DNA of 64,000 bases from Fragilaria radians (Eukaryota > Bacillariophyta > Fragilariophyceae > Fragilariales > Fragilariaceae), in the NCBI GenBank assembly GCA_900642245.1, contig CAAAJI010000027.1, positions 272,636-336,635 of the forward strand, written 5' to 3'. Of this stretch, positions 34,455 to 46,453 are shown piece by piece. The notes beneath the pieces are model-generated. The model was not told the DNA's origin. It saw only the letters and a list, made by a program, of their open reading frames with translations, and searched no databases. Numbering within the stretch: position 1 is the stretch's first letter; every line of letters starts with the position of its first letter. Both the position numbers and the translations under genes were made by a program.

Positions 34455-35116
34455 TTAATAAAGGAAAGGAAGTCCAGTGATGAGGTTGTCAAGGCCATCA
34501 AATCCAGGGGAGACCAAGTTTTGTGAGTCGTGACGGAGAAGTTCGAGGGAGGCAAGCATGGCAATACGTCCATGCTGCAGTTCGCTCAAGGTGCGCTTCT
34601 CGGCAACCTCAGGGGAAAGGTCGAGCTTTCCAAGCTTGAAGTTTCCAAGGAATCCATAGTAGTCAACTGCTCCAATGAAGAAGAACATTTGTGCCCAGCC
34701 GAGTGCTGGGATAGCCTCAAGGGCAGCTACACCATTAGGAACCTCAGAGCATGGGAGTCCTGGGGCAATGTCGAATGGAAATCGAAGGAATTCTGGGACA
34801 ACATATCCAACGACACAGAGTTGTGCAACACGTCCGTGCTAAATTTAACAGTATAAGGTGAGAATCATTTACAAAAAGTGTGAGAGTATGACTAACGACT
34901 ACTAGTACTCACCTTCAATTCAGCAGCTCTGTAGGCATCAAAAGTCTCCTGGTCAATATCCTTCGACAATCCAAGTGGATCCCAGAATCCAGTTGGTGCA
35001 ATAACACCAACCTCATTCTCATATCCCATGTTCAAAGCAGTTGAACGTTCAAATTGCTTTGAAGGAGAGAAAGCGGTGACGCTGGTAACGAGAGCGGCAA
35101 GGACAGAGAATTTCAT
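34455..35116 (-). CDS. Fucoxanthin chlorophyll a/c-binding antenna protein (LHCF type)
   Basis: Two exons, 35116-34913 and 34838-34455, with a 74-nt intron (GTGAGT...TTTAG). The joined protein is 195 aa, the normal size. The precursor has MKFSVLAALVTSVTA|F, a signal peptide with Phe at the cleavage site, which directs import into the complex diatom plastid. The mature start NEVGVIAPTGFWDPLGLS is the FCP signature. Helix 1 carries AYRAAELKHGRVAQL and helix 3 carries KRTLSELQHGRIAML; their Glu/His/Arg residues bind chlorophyll and form cross-helix ion pairs. The protein sits in thylakoid membranes and harvests blue-green light. The intron falls within helix 1 between K68 and the HGR motif. The family assignment is very secure; the subfamily number is not assignable by eye. 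Confidence 0.96.
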
Positions 35117-37595
35117 CTTTTACTTCGTAGGGAAAAATATGAATTTATGCTACAAAGTGAGCATCCTTCACAGGATATCTTCTACCTCAACATACGCAAG
35201 CTTGTAGATTCTGTAAGAACCGTAGCAGCATTTGAAATAAGGACAAAAAGCCCTACCAAATGTTATCCTTTTCTCAAATATGGTTTTTTTCGTATCCTTA
35301 ATGAGGGTTATCATAGTGCATAACCTGTTGGTACAATTCATGCACTTACCCCATTTAGGGAGTCTAGATGACATAATGGTATCCCTGAAAAAATAAGAGA
35401 ATAATAAGATAAGACTCAAAATTGTTAGAGATTAGAAAAAAAGAATGTCTAGTTGGAAATGAATACCAAAATAGAAGAATGATGAAAAAGAGTTGTCAGC
35501 AAGAACGGGTTTTCAACTCAGATAAGTGTCAAAAATGATACTTGACTTTTACTCAATTCTATGAAAACGAATTATTTATTCATATCCAATTATACTACTT
35601 ATTGAAATGGGAAGGAATTGTACAATTTAAGGAAAATGGAAAATGAAACTCAATCCGAGGAAAGCTAATCCATTACACAATGCTACGAAAATCACATCCA
35701 AAAGTGTATTTCACGCAATAATTACATTTGTCGTAACGTCTGGTTGCATGTGACAAATTTAGACATTCCTAGGATTGAGGAAAACAGTTCTTATACGTGG
35801 AGCCCACACATTAAGCTTCAAATTAATTTTTATAGTCAGGATATTGACAGTTTTTTCTTTCCTTTCATTTTAAACACCAAAAGGTTAAACTTGGCATAAA
35901 GCTTCTTTTGCTTCAGCATCTTGTCACTGAAACTGATCCTTTCAACTTAATTAAACATTTAACCTTCTTCACTACGAAGAATATAGAGAGAATTGTCAAT
36001 AAGATGTTATAGGTATACATCTCCGATTAACTGAAAGCAGAGAATATATTCGTATGGTGCCTTAACAATGGGATCCTTTCACACAACATTTTTATCCTCG
36101 GAATATGATTTAGTAGGTAGTTTCAATCGACAATTTTGTGTTGGAGAATCTGGAAAAATTTCATTGAATTATTCTGACTTACGAAGAGCACTCTTCTTAG
36201 CATAGTGCTTCCTCGCAAAGGGATGCCTAATCAGTTGCTATCTCTCGTAACTTAAAACTTAAAGGACATCTGTTTTGGACCTGACCTCTACCGCATTTTC
36301 CATACCAAACATCTCAAGCTTAATTTCAGATGATGAGGCTTATTCGAAAGTGATTTTATGATACGGCTACTTTTGCAGATTGCTTACTTCTACAGTGATT
36401 AACCTCATTAGGGATATCAATTTTGTTTCTTTTGCCTTAACTGGGTCTCTGGAAATCATTTCAGATAAAAAGGATTGGCTTTGCATCTTGCTGTTGGATA
36501 ATCGTGTCCGAATGGCATTAGGAATGACACAATAATTTTATACAAAACGAAAAGAGTTAATGTAAAAAGAATTATCTACGCAATTTTTCTGGTTGTAAAG
36601 TGGAGTTAATTGTTGTGAGTTTTACAACAACGTAGTTAACGCCCTTTTAGTCTTTAGGCTGATCTACATTAACAAAAAGTGTAGTGTCCTTTTTTGCAAT
36701 ATCAACTGGGATTGAATGAAATTTCATTTTTTCGAATTCTACACGGTCTCATATATTCATATACGCTAGCGACCGCAAGAAATACATAATAAGTCTACAT
36801 CTGTAAGCCCTGTCTAGCGTAAACATATGATTAAAGTATAGGAAATGCTGTCTGTCATTGAAACAGCCAGGCAGAGTTCAACATTATCCTTAGACCCTTG
36901 ATAAAACTCCATGTTTTCCATGGGAGCTGGCTTCAGGCATCTAATTATTCCGACATTATAATGCGGGAGAAATTAGTTCATTTGCTGACGTAACCCCCAA
37001 GCGTTTCCATTTGACTATATATGAACGCCGAGGATGACGAGGAACAGTCCATCACATGTATCGTCTGAGCAAAAACAGGGCAAGGAAACTGAGAAGAAGA
37101 CTACCAATTAAAAATGCAGAAGTTGCCTGAATAATAATCTGAGATCATACCATTTGTATTACCAGTTGGTCTTCAAAAGCGTGTAGTATTCATATGAGAC
37201 TTTTTTTAAATGACAAAAAGGACACTGAAAATACGATTTACTTTCTTTCTTATTCAATTGATTTCACCTGTTGATTTTTTATGTGTGAATCTATTTTTGA
37301 CATAAACGTGTGCTCCAAGCTGCCATCATAGTGGCTTAGCAATCATGTGGATTACTATCATTCAGGCTTTCTTTTTCAAAATTCTGATTGATGGCATATT
37401 CTTTACCTCAATGAATATTGTTTGCAACAGTATGACCAAGCAAATTTTGTCGCTCCAAAATCACACTGTAACTGTTGCTGTTATTTTCTTTCAAATGGTT
37501 GGCAGTTAGCTGTCATCACGTTAGTGAATAGTACCCCAGTACTACACTTTTACTAGTAATAGGAGATTCAATCCCATAACCAATTATAAAAAATT
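35117..37595. other. Intergenic, no supported gene
   Basis: About 2.5 kb between the divergently oriented FCP and RPB6 genes, so it must contain both promoters. FCP promoters are usually light-regulated, but I see no motif I would name. A short minus-strand frame at 35168-35419 has no family features. Confidence 0.4.
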
Positions 37596-38054
37596 ATGTC
37601 GGACGACGAAGATCCCATCGGCTCGGGAAGCGGTTTCGATAATTCAGGAGGAGTCTATGACCAACAAGACGATGAATATGAGCAAAATCATGATGGCCTT
37701 GACGAAAACGAGGAAGACCCCATGGATGATCCAAACAATAACGACGACGATCACGATGACGATCAACAGCATGTTGTAACGTTTGGTGAGGGTATAAATC
37801 GAGGGGGGAGTACTTCAGCAGAACGGATTACGACCAAATATCTGACGAAGTACGAAAGGGCTCGTGTACTGGGGACTCGTGCATTGCAAATTTCTATGAA
37901 TGCGCCTGTTATGGTGGATTTGGATGGAGAAACAGATCCACTTCGAATTGCCGAAAAGGAATTGAGAGAACGTAAAATTCCCATCATCATTCGTCGTTAC
38001 TTACCAGATGGCTCTCACGAGGATTGGTCCATGGACGAATTGATCATAGATTGA
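37596..38054 (+). CDS. RPB6: RNA polymerase I/II/III shared subunit RPB6 (RPABC2)
   Basis: Single-exon 152-aa protein. The first ~65 residues are acidic and disordered (runs of D, E, N), as in other RPB6 proteins. The conserved core follows: [20 protein letters not shown], then [38 protein letters not shown] and [16 protein letters not shown]6 is the omega-like subunit present in all three nuclear RNA polymerases, where it stabilises assembly of the largest subunit. Length and core match yeast and human proteins closely. The ATG at 37596 is the first in frame after AT-rich DNA (ATAAAAAATT just upstream). Confidence 0.98.
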   Translation: MSDDEDPIGSGSGFDNSGGVYDQQDDEYEQNHDGLDENEEDPMDDPNNNDDDHDDDQQHVVTFGEGINRGGSTSAERITTKYLTKYERARVLGTRALQISMNAPVMVDLDGETDPLRIAEKELRERKIPIIIRRYLPDGSHEDWSMDELIID

Positions 38055-41000
38055 AGAAAAGCAATGCGTTTACGAGAGCGAGGCGCTATCTTTGGAGTCG
38101 TTCTTTCTGAATTTCGTTGTAGGTAAATCTGATCTCGTTCCTAATCTAAATGGTATACGGAGATAGTTCCTTATCATTAACGTTACCAAAGACATAGCTT
38201 AGAGTTACATGTAGCAGGTAATGAATAAGCTTGTCCTTCATAATAGACATGAAAACTGAATATTGCCAAATTCATTACTAAGAGTTGCCTGAAATAGGGA
38301 ATGAAATCATAAGCCAAAAATCATTACATATGGAAACTGAAAGTTACCAAATAATAGCCAAGAGTTGGATTTAGCACGTCATGAAGTTGCATGTACTGCA
38401 TCATTGTACATGAAAACAAATATGGATTCTTTTATGCCAGGCATGACTCAAAATTAGATCTAAGGAAACCATATGTACCATTCTAGCGAAGGAGCAAAGC
38501 ACACTAATTTAACTGGAGGCATTCAGTCTAGATATTAAACGTTTTGGTGCATATTTTTTCAAATTCCAGTGCCTTAAGGATTAGACATGCACAAATCTCT
38601 AGTAAACATATAATTCTGTGCTTAGCAAAGTCCATTGATGCGTTTCAATCTTCTACCAAAGACACACGTGAGCGTACTTGGAGATTATGTGGATGATAAT
38701 TCATATGAAGTTATTACGCCATTATTAAGTCCATATTCCCTTCCTTTCAAATATTATATACGTTAGAACAATTATATAATGATCAGAATTATAAAAGTAT
38801 ATTTTCCATATGGACAGAAGGATGTAACCCCCAAATTTAGTTGTTGAAAAAACCTTCAACCGGCAGAAAGGCATGAAGAAATACTCACCAAGGATTGAAT
38901 TCGTGTAGAAGACTTACTTTTTGATAGTTCACCCATATAGTCAAAATGTAATCGAGGATCAAAGTTCTAGCTTCTATGACTGAACTGACAAGATTTAAAA
39001 GAGAATTACGTGATTATGATATTGTGAAAAGGCTGCCGAGAACAAGGCTCTCATTTTACCGCGTGATAAGGAGGGAATGGAAGCAAAAGTGCAAATAAAG
39101 TTTGAACCAAAATATGCATCACTTCGTCGCCAGAGCAAATATCAAAATTGAATGCAGCAGAGGTTCAACAGGACAAAAACAGCATTGAGATTCATAGCCG
39201 AAAATAACTGAAACAAAGTTTATAAGCTATTGTGACAATGAAAGAAATGGTGAACATACCCACCCCTCTTTGATGTATAGGTCCCTTGGTATTTGAATAT
39301 CGTTCAAGCCTTTAGCTCATTTGGAATTGCAATTGAAAGGAAGAAAGCACAAGAACATGGAAGAGGAAATGGAGCAACGATGAGCGTTTTTGCGTTCCTG
39401 ATAATAATAGAGTCCAATTAGGCTTCATATCAATGATTCGTTTCAAATTAACAAGTGACAATCATTTTTACAGCAATTGAAAATTGCGAAAATTCAATTA
39501 TAGTACTACTTCTCAGGAGTGAATGATATGTGTACTCAATTTTGAATTCAAGCCAATTTCTTTCTTTGAGATGAGTATTTTCAGCATACATTAGAAAACA
39601 TATATTAGATTTCCAGTTTCTTACGAATTTTAATCAACTCGGTCAATAAAATATAATTTGCAATTATTCTGTTTTAGTAATTGGAAAGTAAGAAAATTAA
39701 GGTTGGGATATTGATTAATATCATGATGTTATCAATCATACCTACATAACCTGTAACCTAAGCAGCCCTCCTGCAACAATAAATTTATGTTGCTGTCACA
39801 CATGATAGTTATGTCAAGCGCCGAATCCTTTAGATTTGTTGTGTATGCCGGAAGCAATAATGCATCATCAATATTTTTTGCTTTATGTTCTAAAGTAATG
39901 ATTTCCAACTTTTAAATGAGAAAGCTATGTCCATTCATTATAACACGATGTTTAAGATCCAAGACGAATTGTAAATAAGAGCTAATCTCCTTACTTGGCT
40001 CATAATTTTCATTTCTCGTTCTCAATGAAGATCAGCGCCTTTCTTGATCAGAAAAAATACTAACACCAAGTATACACTCTTTTTCACCATTGGAATCCAG
40101 GAATTTTGAAATGGCTTTACATTTTAAAGCAATTATTTTGAAGTATTTAACAATTGTTAACTGTTTCCTCTCAAACAACTGGTGTGCTTAGATTACCAAG
40201 TGAAGTAACATTAAATAAACATGAGAAGTAAGTAGTTTAGTTTCTGTTGTAGGTAGACTTAGACTTAGCCTTGGCAATAGGTCCCTTGATAATGCAAATT
40301 TCAGCTTTGCTGGTATTGCATATTTATCTATCATGTTGTATCTTGCATAACGTGGACTGATATTTAAAAATTAACTTAACCTTTAATGACTGATAATTTA
40401 TCACAGATACATCTGGGATAATGGAAGTAAATGATTGGTTATTGTGCTTGAACCACCCCAAGGGCCAATCACAGCCAGATATTTGATGTCCAAGTTATAC
40501 CTGGGATTACCTGGATGATGGTTGATAATTTGTTATGTGCTTGGAGAATCTATGAAAAGGAGCAAAGGGATTCACATCAATCAATCCCAAGAAGCTCTGA
40601 AGGTCGAATGGCCACTACTTTTAGCGATAATTTGAGGTCGGGACTGTGTTAACCATAATTCACATAGAAGAAAGTGGCAAATTTATGCTGTTCAAACGTG
40701 GGCAATGTTTTCTACCATTTGCAGAATCTAACTTGTGATACATCAATTATGAACTTCTATGCCCCCCACAATCTCCATCAGGTTCAGGCCATTCCTCTTG
40801 TGTACGGTCAAGGACACACAAAAGAATTCAAATTTGGTTCCCTTCCCCTAAATATCCCTTCTGAGGATCTTCTACATGCATTAACTCTACTTCAGAAATT
40901 ATTTCCATTCCATAAAATATCCAATCACTAGGTTTTTCCTCCACATAAGCTTTTGGATTCCAGTTATTATGGTTTGTGCTTGGCTGCACATATCCCAAAT

Positions 41001-41512
41001 TTTATATTGGGATGAAAGGGTTAATTTTCTTTCGATGTTGTTCCGTGGCTGTGGTATGTACTCACAGGAAAAGTTGTAGTAAAACGCTGCAGTACAATGT
41101 TACCGGCAGGTCGTAACTGTGTACGAATCAGGTCCTTCTGCTGATTCTTTACGGCAAGAGCAAATAATCATCCATGTAATCAGGATTCGGAGTACCAAAG
41201 TACCAGAATGAGAATCAGATAGTATTTAACATCAAAACGTCTTGAAATTTGCAGCTGTTGCTTCTCCCTGTTCGCCATCACAAAATTGAATCATAGGATC
41301 ATTTTTCCTTACGCACTTGCCCTTGTTCGAAGCACCAAGAATTCGGATGCCCTTCCCATCCTCAGTAATGTGTTTGATGGCAAAAAGACCCTTTTATCCA
41401 AATATCAAAGATTACATTACGATTTTGGTATCATAATTTACGTTTTTGTAAGGCAGATTGTTTTCGGTTGCTTTCCTCCAAACGAAGGACATCTGCATCA
41501 TAAAAAGCAAAC
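38055..41512. other. Intergenic with decayed sequence, no supported gene
   Basis: About 3.5 kb. Near 38250-38400 are imperfect, spaced repeats of a GAAACTGAA...CCAA...AAGAGTTG block. A frame at 40674-40931 (+) is open for 85 codons (ending LLQKLFPFHKISNH) but has no recognisable domain, and surrounding frames are full of stops, so it may be element debris. The right end is the 5' flank of the DUF3119-like gene. Confidence 0.4.
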
Positions 41513-42415
41513 ATGAACTTTTCTCTCAGAAATCTCTTTGTGATTGGTCTAATTGGCGGTGTTCCAGCCTTGGCCTTTTCTCCTCATGCTCCTCGAGCTG
41601 TTACGAAGCCTCTTACCGTTGCTCACTCTTCACTTGGTGCTGATGATTTTGTCGATTTGTTCTCTCGCAAGCCTACCCCGACACGCTCACGAACTTTGAA
41701 ATCACTTCAAAAGCAAGACGTTATCATCGACCCAGACTATTCTCTTGCTTGGTCTATGTTTCTTCTTGGAGGTCTCATTATGTGGTATCATCCTTGTAAG
41801 TGTTGTCTTGTATTTAATGTTAATCTTGCTTTATTTACTCACTTTTCTCTTTTCGAACCTGACTGCTTCCGTAGCTTACGATCCTTCTGGCTTTCCTTCT
41901 ATCATTGGAGTTGCTGGTGGTCTCTTCCATATGCTCTTTGCTACATTGCTCTGGATTCAGACTCGTCGCGTCAGATGCGTTTTCGAGAAGGATAGTTTCG
42001 AATTTTACAACATCAAAGGGCCAAAGCTAGACCTAGAGAATGGTGCTAAACTGGAACAGAAGCCTGATAACTATGTTGCTGGAACGATAAATAGGTGGAA
42101 ATACGACAAGATCATTAACTATGGCTTCTTCCCTTCTCTCGATTTTCCTGTCATTTGTTATTTCAAGGAAACTGAAACACCCAAGGTAAATAGCATGACC
42201 AGAGACTATGATGATATCTGACATTCTTTTTAACAAGTACTTTATTTTGTTTGTATGGTCTATAGGAACAATGGGGCAAATGGTTTGCTGCTTTTGATTC
42301 GTATGGAGGAGGTCAACCTCACTTTTTCCCTGGAATTTGTAGCGTACGTCAATTCAAGGAGCAGATGGAACTTCGAGGTGTGAATCGCAAAGAAATTCGA
42401 ACGTTAAAAGATTAA
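41513..42415 (+). CDS. Plastid-targeted membrane protein, DUF3119-like (three exons)
   Basis: Exons 41513-41795, 41875-42185 and 42266-42415 are separated by introns of 79 nt (GTAAGT...CGTAG) and 80 nt (GTAAAT...TATAG). The joined product is 247 aa. The leader MNFSLRNLFVIGLIGGVPALA|F is a textbook diatom plastid bipartite signal. Two hydrophobic stretches follow (AWSMFLLGGLIMWY and IIGVAGGLFHMLFATLLW), then a soluble tail with INRWKYDKIINYGFFPSLDF, PVICYFKETETP and QPHFFPGICSVRQFKEQ. This pattern resembles the DUF3119 family shared by cyanobacteria and plastids, whose function is not known to me. Family call is from memory of the motif pattern. It probably sits in a plastid membrane. It converges on the next gene with ~430 bp between stops. 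Confidence 0.75.
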
Positions 42416-42848
42416 ATGGTATGGGTCGGATGTCAACTCAATTTCGGATGAATACAACCCAATATGGGGGAGAATACTGTCAGCACAATCCCAGTAAAAT
42501 GAAGAGTGGAAGACGACAAATTTCGATAGAATAATTACTTCAGGTTTACTTTTAGATATTTTCAATGAATTTTCAAGAATGTAATATTATGAAAGTTATG
42601 GCACCTTAAGACATGACTGTTTCTGCAGACGAGTAGAATTCACATCTAGTTGAGATGCCATAATGTTGTACTATAACTCAATGATAGTTCGTATTCGTAA
42701 TCTGGATTTTGGCTATGTGAAACTTCTAGTAAGTATCGCAAGTATAAAGTGTTATCTTCTGTGGAAACATGATGAAACTCAACTATTCTTATGTTAATAT
42801 GTCGTGTCCGATATTTACAGTGTAGTGTTGTTCCTTGGATTTACATTC

Positions 42849-43700
42849 TTAGGGTGCCAACGGAGGACTGTCTTTGGGCCGTACCCATATCGTCCCATGA
42901 CGGATTCGCTTGGTCCCCTTCCCAGCCATTTGTCCGTCACGACTCCAAAGCTCTCCCTTTTTAGAAATAAAGAGCGAGTCTGACACAGGAACGACGTCCT
43001 GATTGGAGGGTATGAGGTTGAGCCGTTCCGTGTCATAATATGACAATCGTTCAAGGGCATCGACAGCCTTGGCATATTCCGTCGCCTTGACAATTGGATT
43101 CATGGTGGATCTCATCCTTTGTGCCGCATCCTTTCGTAGTTGGACTAATTCTTGAATTTCATTCATCATCTTTGCCTTGTCCGATTGCAATTCTTCCAAT
43201 CCCTCATGAGAAAAGATGGAAAATGTAGTGTAATACCGTGTACCTGCTAGGAGTTGGGCATCATTGCGAATGTAATCACGTGGTACCGTAAAGGCACAAA
43301 TGAAACTTCCAGATGGTGCTCCATCAGACCAGCATAATTCCCAAACAACATCTTGTAACATAACGGATTGAGTACCATGCCTATCAATAAAGGATCCGGT
43401 TTGCATCACTTGAATTGGGAAAATACCCGAAGAAAGTTGAGGAAGGGGACCATGAAGTCCTGGCATATTGTGAGTGGAGTGATGTTGAAGTTTTTCCTTA
43501 TCAAGATTCATAGCAATACCCCCGACGTGAAGAAAAGAACCATTCGACTCAACATTCAAAGAGAGTTGAACGTTCTCCAAGGAAAGATTTGTAACATAAT
43601 CCTGCAACAAAGGATGCGGCGAGAGGAAGGATTGTTTCGTTGATGTGAATGCCAATGACAAGGAAGGAAGGAGGAGGCCTATAAGGAGTGGAAGTTTCAT
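42849..43700 (-). CDS. Unknown plastid-targeted protein
   Basis: Single-exon 283-aa protein that I do not recognise. The leader MKLPLLIGLLLPSLSLA|F has a hydrophobic core and Phe at the cleavage site, so import into the complex plastid is expected. The mature part has no membrane segment. It contains a region that looks like beta structure (~residues 40-165, including VGGIAMNL and WELCWSDGAPSGSFICAFTV). A charged helical stretch follows (KAKMMNEIQELVQLRKDAAQ, residues ~180-225), which could be a coiled coil. It ends with a basic tail (KGTKRIRHGTIWVRPKD). Clean single-frame coding, start context and targeting signal make it a real gene. Function is unknown; lumenal, stromal or thylakoid-surface roles cannot be separated. 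Confidence 0.85.
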   Translation of the reverse strand: MKLPLLIGLLLPSLSLAFTSTKQSFLSPHPLLQDYVTNLSLENVQLSLNVESNGSFLHVGGIAMNLDKEKLQHHSTHNMPGLHGPLPQLSSGIFPIQVMQTGSFIDRHGTQSVMLQDVVWELCWSDGAPSGSFICAFTVPRDYIRNDAQLLAGTRYYTTFSIFSHEGLEELQSDKAKMMNEIQELVQLRKDAAQRMRSTMNPIVKATEYAKAVDALERLSYYDTERLNLIPSNQDVVPVSDSLFISKKGELWSRDGQMAGKGTKRIRHGTIWVRPKDSPPLAP

Positions 43701-43716
43701 CAGGAGGAGTGTTTGA

Positions 43717-43740
43717 GAAGAAGAAGAAGAAGAAGAAGAA
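43717..43740. repeat. (GAA)8 microsatellite
   Basis: Eight perfect GAA units in the 5' flank of the unknown plastid gene, 17 bases upstream of its ATG on the minus strand (read there as TTC repeats). It probably lies in the 5' UTR or core promoter, where length changes could affect expression. Confidence 0.95.
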
Positions 43741-44151
43741 AGCTTGGACGATATTCTTTTGTAATGATTTTTTAAATTTGTGGGAAAGAAGTAGGTGTCT
43801 CTTTTCTCAAGTTGATGTAAAAGGTATAATTTCTATAGTTCCGTTGTTTCGTTGACGTCGTATCAGAATATCTACAAATTCGGATCAGCTGGATCCTTCT
43901 TTTACAAAATGTTTGACACTTCGACATCTCAAACGTTTCTTTGAAAACCTGTTGACCAATCAAAGCTTGTCCGTGCCGAATTCCGATGACACAACCTATT
44001 TCTATTTCACCCAATGCTTGCTACTGGATGGATACAGTAAGTAGTCGTTGAAAAAAGATTTTATTGCTTTTTTGGTGAAGTAACAGTATTCCATGAAGCA
44101 CCGTACTTGTACTTCAGGACATTGGTTCGATATCCAAGTGTGATTGAGACG

Positions 44152-45720
44152 ATGTGGCGTATCCTTTGTAATTTCCTGATCCTTCCATTATTGATAAGAG
44201 GTGCCTTGGTAGAAAATCATGTCGATCGAGTGCATAAGTTACCTGGATACGATAGTCCTCTTCCTTCTGCTTGGTATTCTGGTTTTTTGAATTACGAACT
44301 TGATGGTCATCAAATCCATACACATTATATCTTTGTGGAAGCCGAGAAGATTGAGGAACGTACTAGTAAATCTTCTCCTACGCCTATAATTTATTGGTCC
44401 AATGGTGGACCTGGTGCATCTAGTATGTTTGGGCTTCTTACTGAATTGGGTCCTTTGATTCTGAGTGATGATTCCTTGTTAACACCATCCTATCGAGAAA
44501 CTGGCATTCCCACTTTGTTGTACAATACACATTCTTGGACACGCCTAGGACATTTATTAATCTTTGATGCTCCTGCACCTGTGGGTTATTCACATTGTGA
44601 TAACAATCAGAATCATTCTGAATGTTCAGTGAGTTGGACAGACGAATTAGCCTCCGAAAACACATTCCTTGCCTTCCAAACATTTCTTCACACCAAATTT
44701 CCTGTCTTGCTGCGAGCTCCAATCTACCTTACCGGAGAATCCTATGCGGGAATATACATACCCACCTTGGCCCGTAGGATGGTACAGCAAAACGAACAAG
44801 ATCACAAGTCCCAAAAACCCGTTCCATCCTTTAATTTACAGGGCTTTGCTGTCGGCGATGGTTGTTTAGGAACCGAAACTGGTATCTGTGGAAGTCTATC
44901 GGGTCGTAGATTTGATTATTGGTTGGTACTCTTTCTCGCGGGTCATGGTCAAATTCCACTCTCCACCTATCATCAAGTCCTCACTTCTTGTGGAAGTGGC
45001 AGTAGTAGCATTGTGGATCCATCCCTGAGAAAGTTAAAGAATATGGAAAACGATTTGAAGGATGCTTGTCAAGAGGCTCTCGATAAAGTACAACAAGAAG
45101 TAGGAGGATACTATGAATACTCCCTTTACGATGAATGTGGCTCTCGAAATGGATTATTAACTGGTGCAGAAAATGATTATCCCTGTGGAGGTGGAGTTGT
45201 AATGGAACAATACGTCAACTTACAAGTCGTCAAGGATGCTCTGAATTCTCCCAACGCAACCTACTTTTCCGTTGATAATGCCGAAAATTTTGATTACACT
45301 CCCACCGAAAAAGATATAAGTGACTTTTACAAAAGTCAAGTAGGAAAACTCAAAATGCTAGTCTACAATGGCGATACAGACCCTGCCATCACATCCTTTG
45401 CCGCACAGAATTGGACATCCCATTTAAATTTACAGGAATGGCAATCCTGGCGTCCCTGGACGATTGATGGGTGTCAACAGATGGGTGGGTATGTCATACG
45501 GTATGACGGTGGATTGGACTTTCTTACCATTCGTGGTGCCGGACATTTGGTACCCACCTACAAACCCAAGGCAGCCTTTGTTATGATGAAGAATTGGATT
45601 GATGGTATTGATTATCCACATTTTTCTACAACTACTACTAACCAAAACAACAACAACAAGTGTGTGGGATCATCCAAAGCCAAATTGGATGACACACTCA
45701 TGGTTAAAAGCCAAGAATGA
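44152..45720 (+). CDS. Serine carboxypeptidase (peptidase S10)
   Basis: Single-exon protein of 522 aa from the ATG at 44152; earlier in-frame codons lack an ATG. The N-terminus MWRILCNFLILPLLIRGALV is a signal peptide, so the enzyme enters the secretory route to vacuole or exterior. Family landmarks run in order: LPSAWYSGFL, YWSNGGPGASSMFGLL (oxyanion region), the nucleophile in GESYAGIYIP (S197), Asp in YNGDTDPA (D408) and His in GAGHLVPTYKP (H465). All three catalytic residues are present. S10 enzymes remove C-terminal residues from peptides at acidic pH, and some plant relatives act as acyltransferases. Cysteines are plentiful, as expected for disulfides. The tail is Asn/Thr-rich (TTTTNQNNNNK). 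Confidence 0.95.
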   Translation: MWRILCNFLILPLLIRGALVENHVDRVHKLPGYDSPLPSAWYSGFLNYELDGHQIHTHYIFVEAEKIEERTSKSSPTPIIYWSNGGPGASSMFGLLTELGPLILSDDSLLTPSYRETGIPTLLYNTHSWTRLGHLLIFDAPAPVGYSHCDNNQNHSECSVSWTDELASENTFLAFQTFLHTKFPVLLRAPIYLTGESYAGIYIPTLARRMVQQNEQDHKSQKPVPSFNLQGFAVGDGCLGTETGICGSLSGRRFDYWLVLFLAGHGQIPLSTYHQVLTSCGSGSSSIVDPSLRKLKNMENDLKDACQEALDKVQQEVGGYYEYSLYDECGSRNGLLTGAENDYPCGGGVVMEQYVNLQVVKDALNSPNATYFSVDNAENFDYTPTEKDISDFYKSQVGKLKMLVYNGDTDPAITSFAAQNWTSHLNLQEWQSWRPWTIDGCQQMGGYVIRYDGGLDFLTIRGAGHLVPTYKPKAAFVMMKNWIDGIDYPHFSTTTTNQNNNNKCVGSSKAKLDDTLMVKSQE

Positions 45721-46453
45721 ATAGTAAATATGAGGAAACTACTTCATTATCAAGTATGAAGAAATAGTACGACTTATACATAAATATCATTTCAACATTT
45801 CTACAAAACAGTAGTGAAAATGTAGATAGGAAAGTAATGAGCAAAAAAGGAAGAAAAATTCCCAAGACTTGTGTACTCATTGATATACGCCATCGTAAGT
45901 AGCAAGTATTTTCATCCTATCCATGCTATTTCAAGCCAATCAAATAAATCTATACCATCAGGGTGGCAACCGTGACACTCAATGGCATTGAGATTATCAA
46001 CTTGACTAAACTGAAAAGTTGATCTTTGTACCTATGGACAGAGGAATTCTAGAATTGATATTATTATGAAAACCAAAATGCACGTCTGACCATGCTTGTT
46101 ACAGGCGGCTATAAGAATTGAAAATGTCAAATATCACAAAACGTTTCATCTCAATAGTTAGCACAGTTTCAGCACTTATACTTTGTACAATGCGTACAAT
46201 GGCTACTCTCTAAAATACGGAAATTCTTTTGAGGTGACTCTGTCAATTCTCATGGCCTTTAGAGTTGTATTTATACAACGGTCTTTGGATCGTTGAAATT
46301 GGATAGGCATCTGTAGAGTCAGATATTTCAAAGACTGTGATTGGGAGGAAAATGATTTGAAAGAACAAAGAAAAAATATGGCTAGAAGAGTTGTACTTGC
46401 GCACAATGCATCCTGAAACATGATGCAGGAAATGTGAGTAGGAAGATAAATAC
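45721..46453. other. Intergenic, no supported gene
   Basis: Spacer between the carboxypeptidase and the gypsy remnant. No RT or protease domain of the element could be read here and no 5' LTR was recognised. Confidence 0.4.

Noticed and set aside
40674..40931. 85-codon frame containing PLNIPSEDLLHALTLLQKLF
   Set aside because: It faintly recalls element sequence, but I found no second motif and the flanks are full of stops. Left as intergenic.
44120..44160. GGTTCGATATCC resembling a tRNA T-loop
   Set aside because: No acceptor stem or D and anticodon arms can be folded around it, and it lies just before the carboxypeptidase start.
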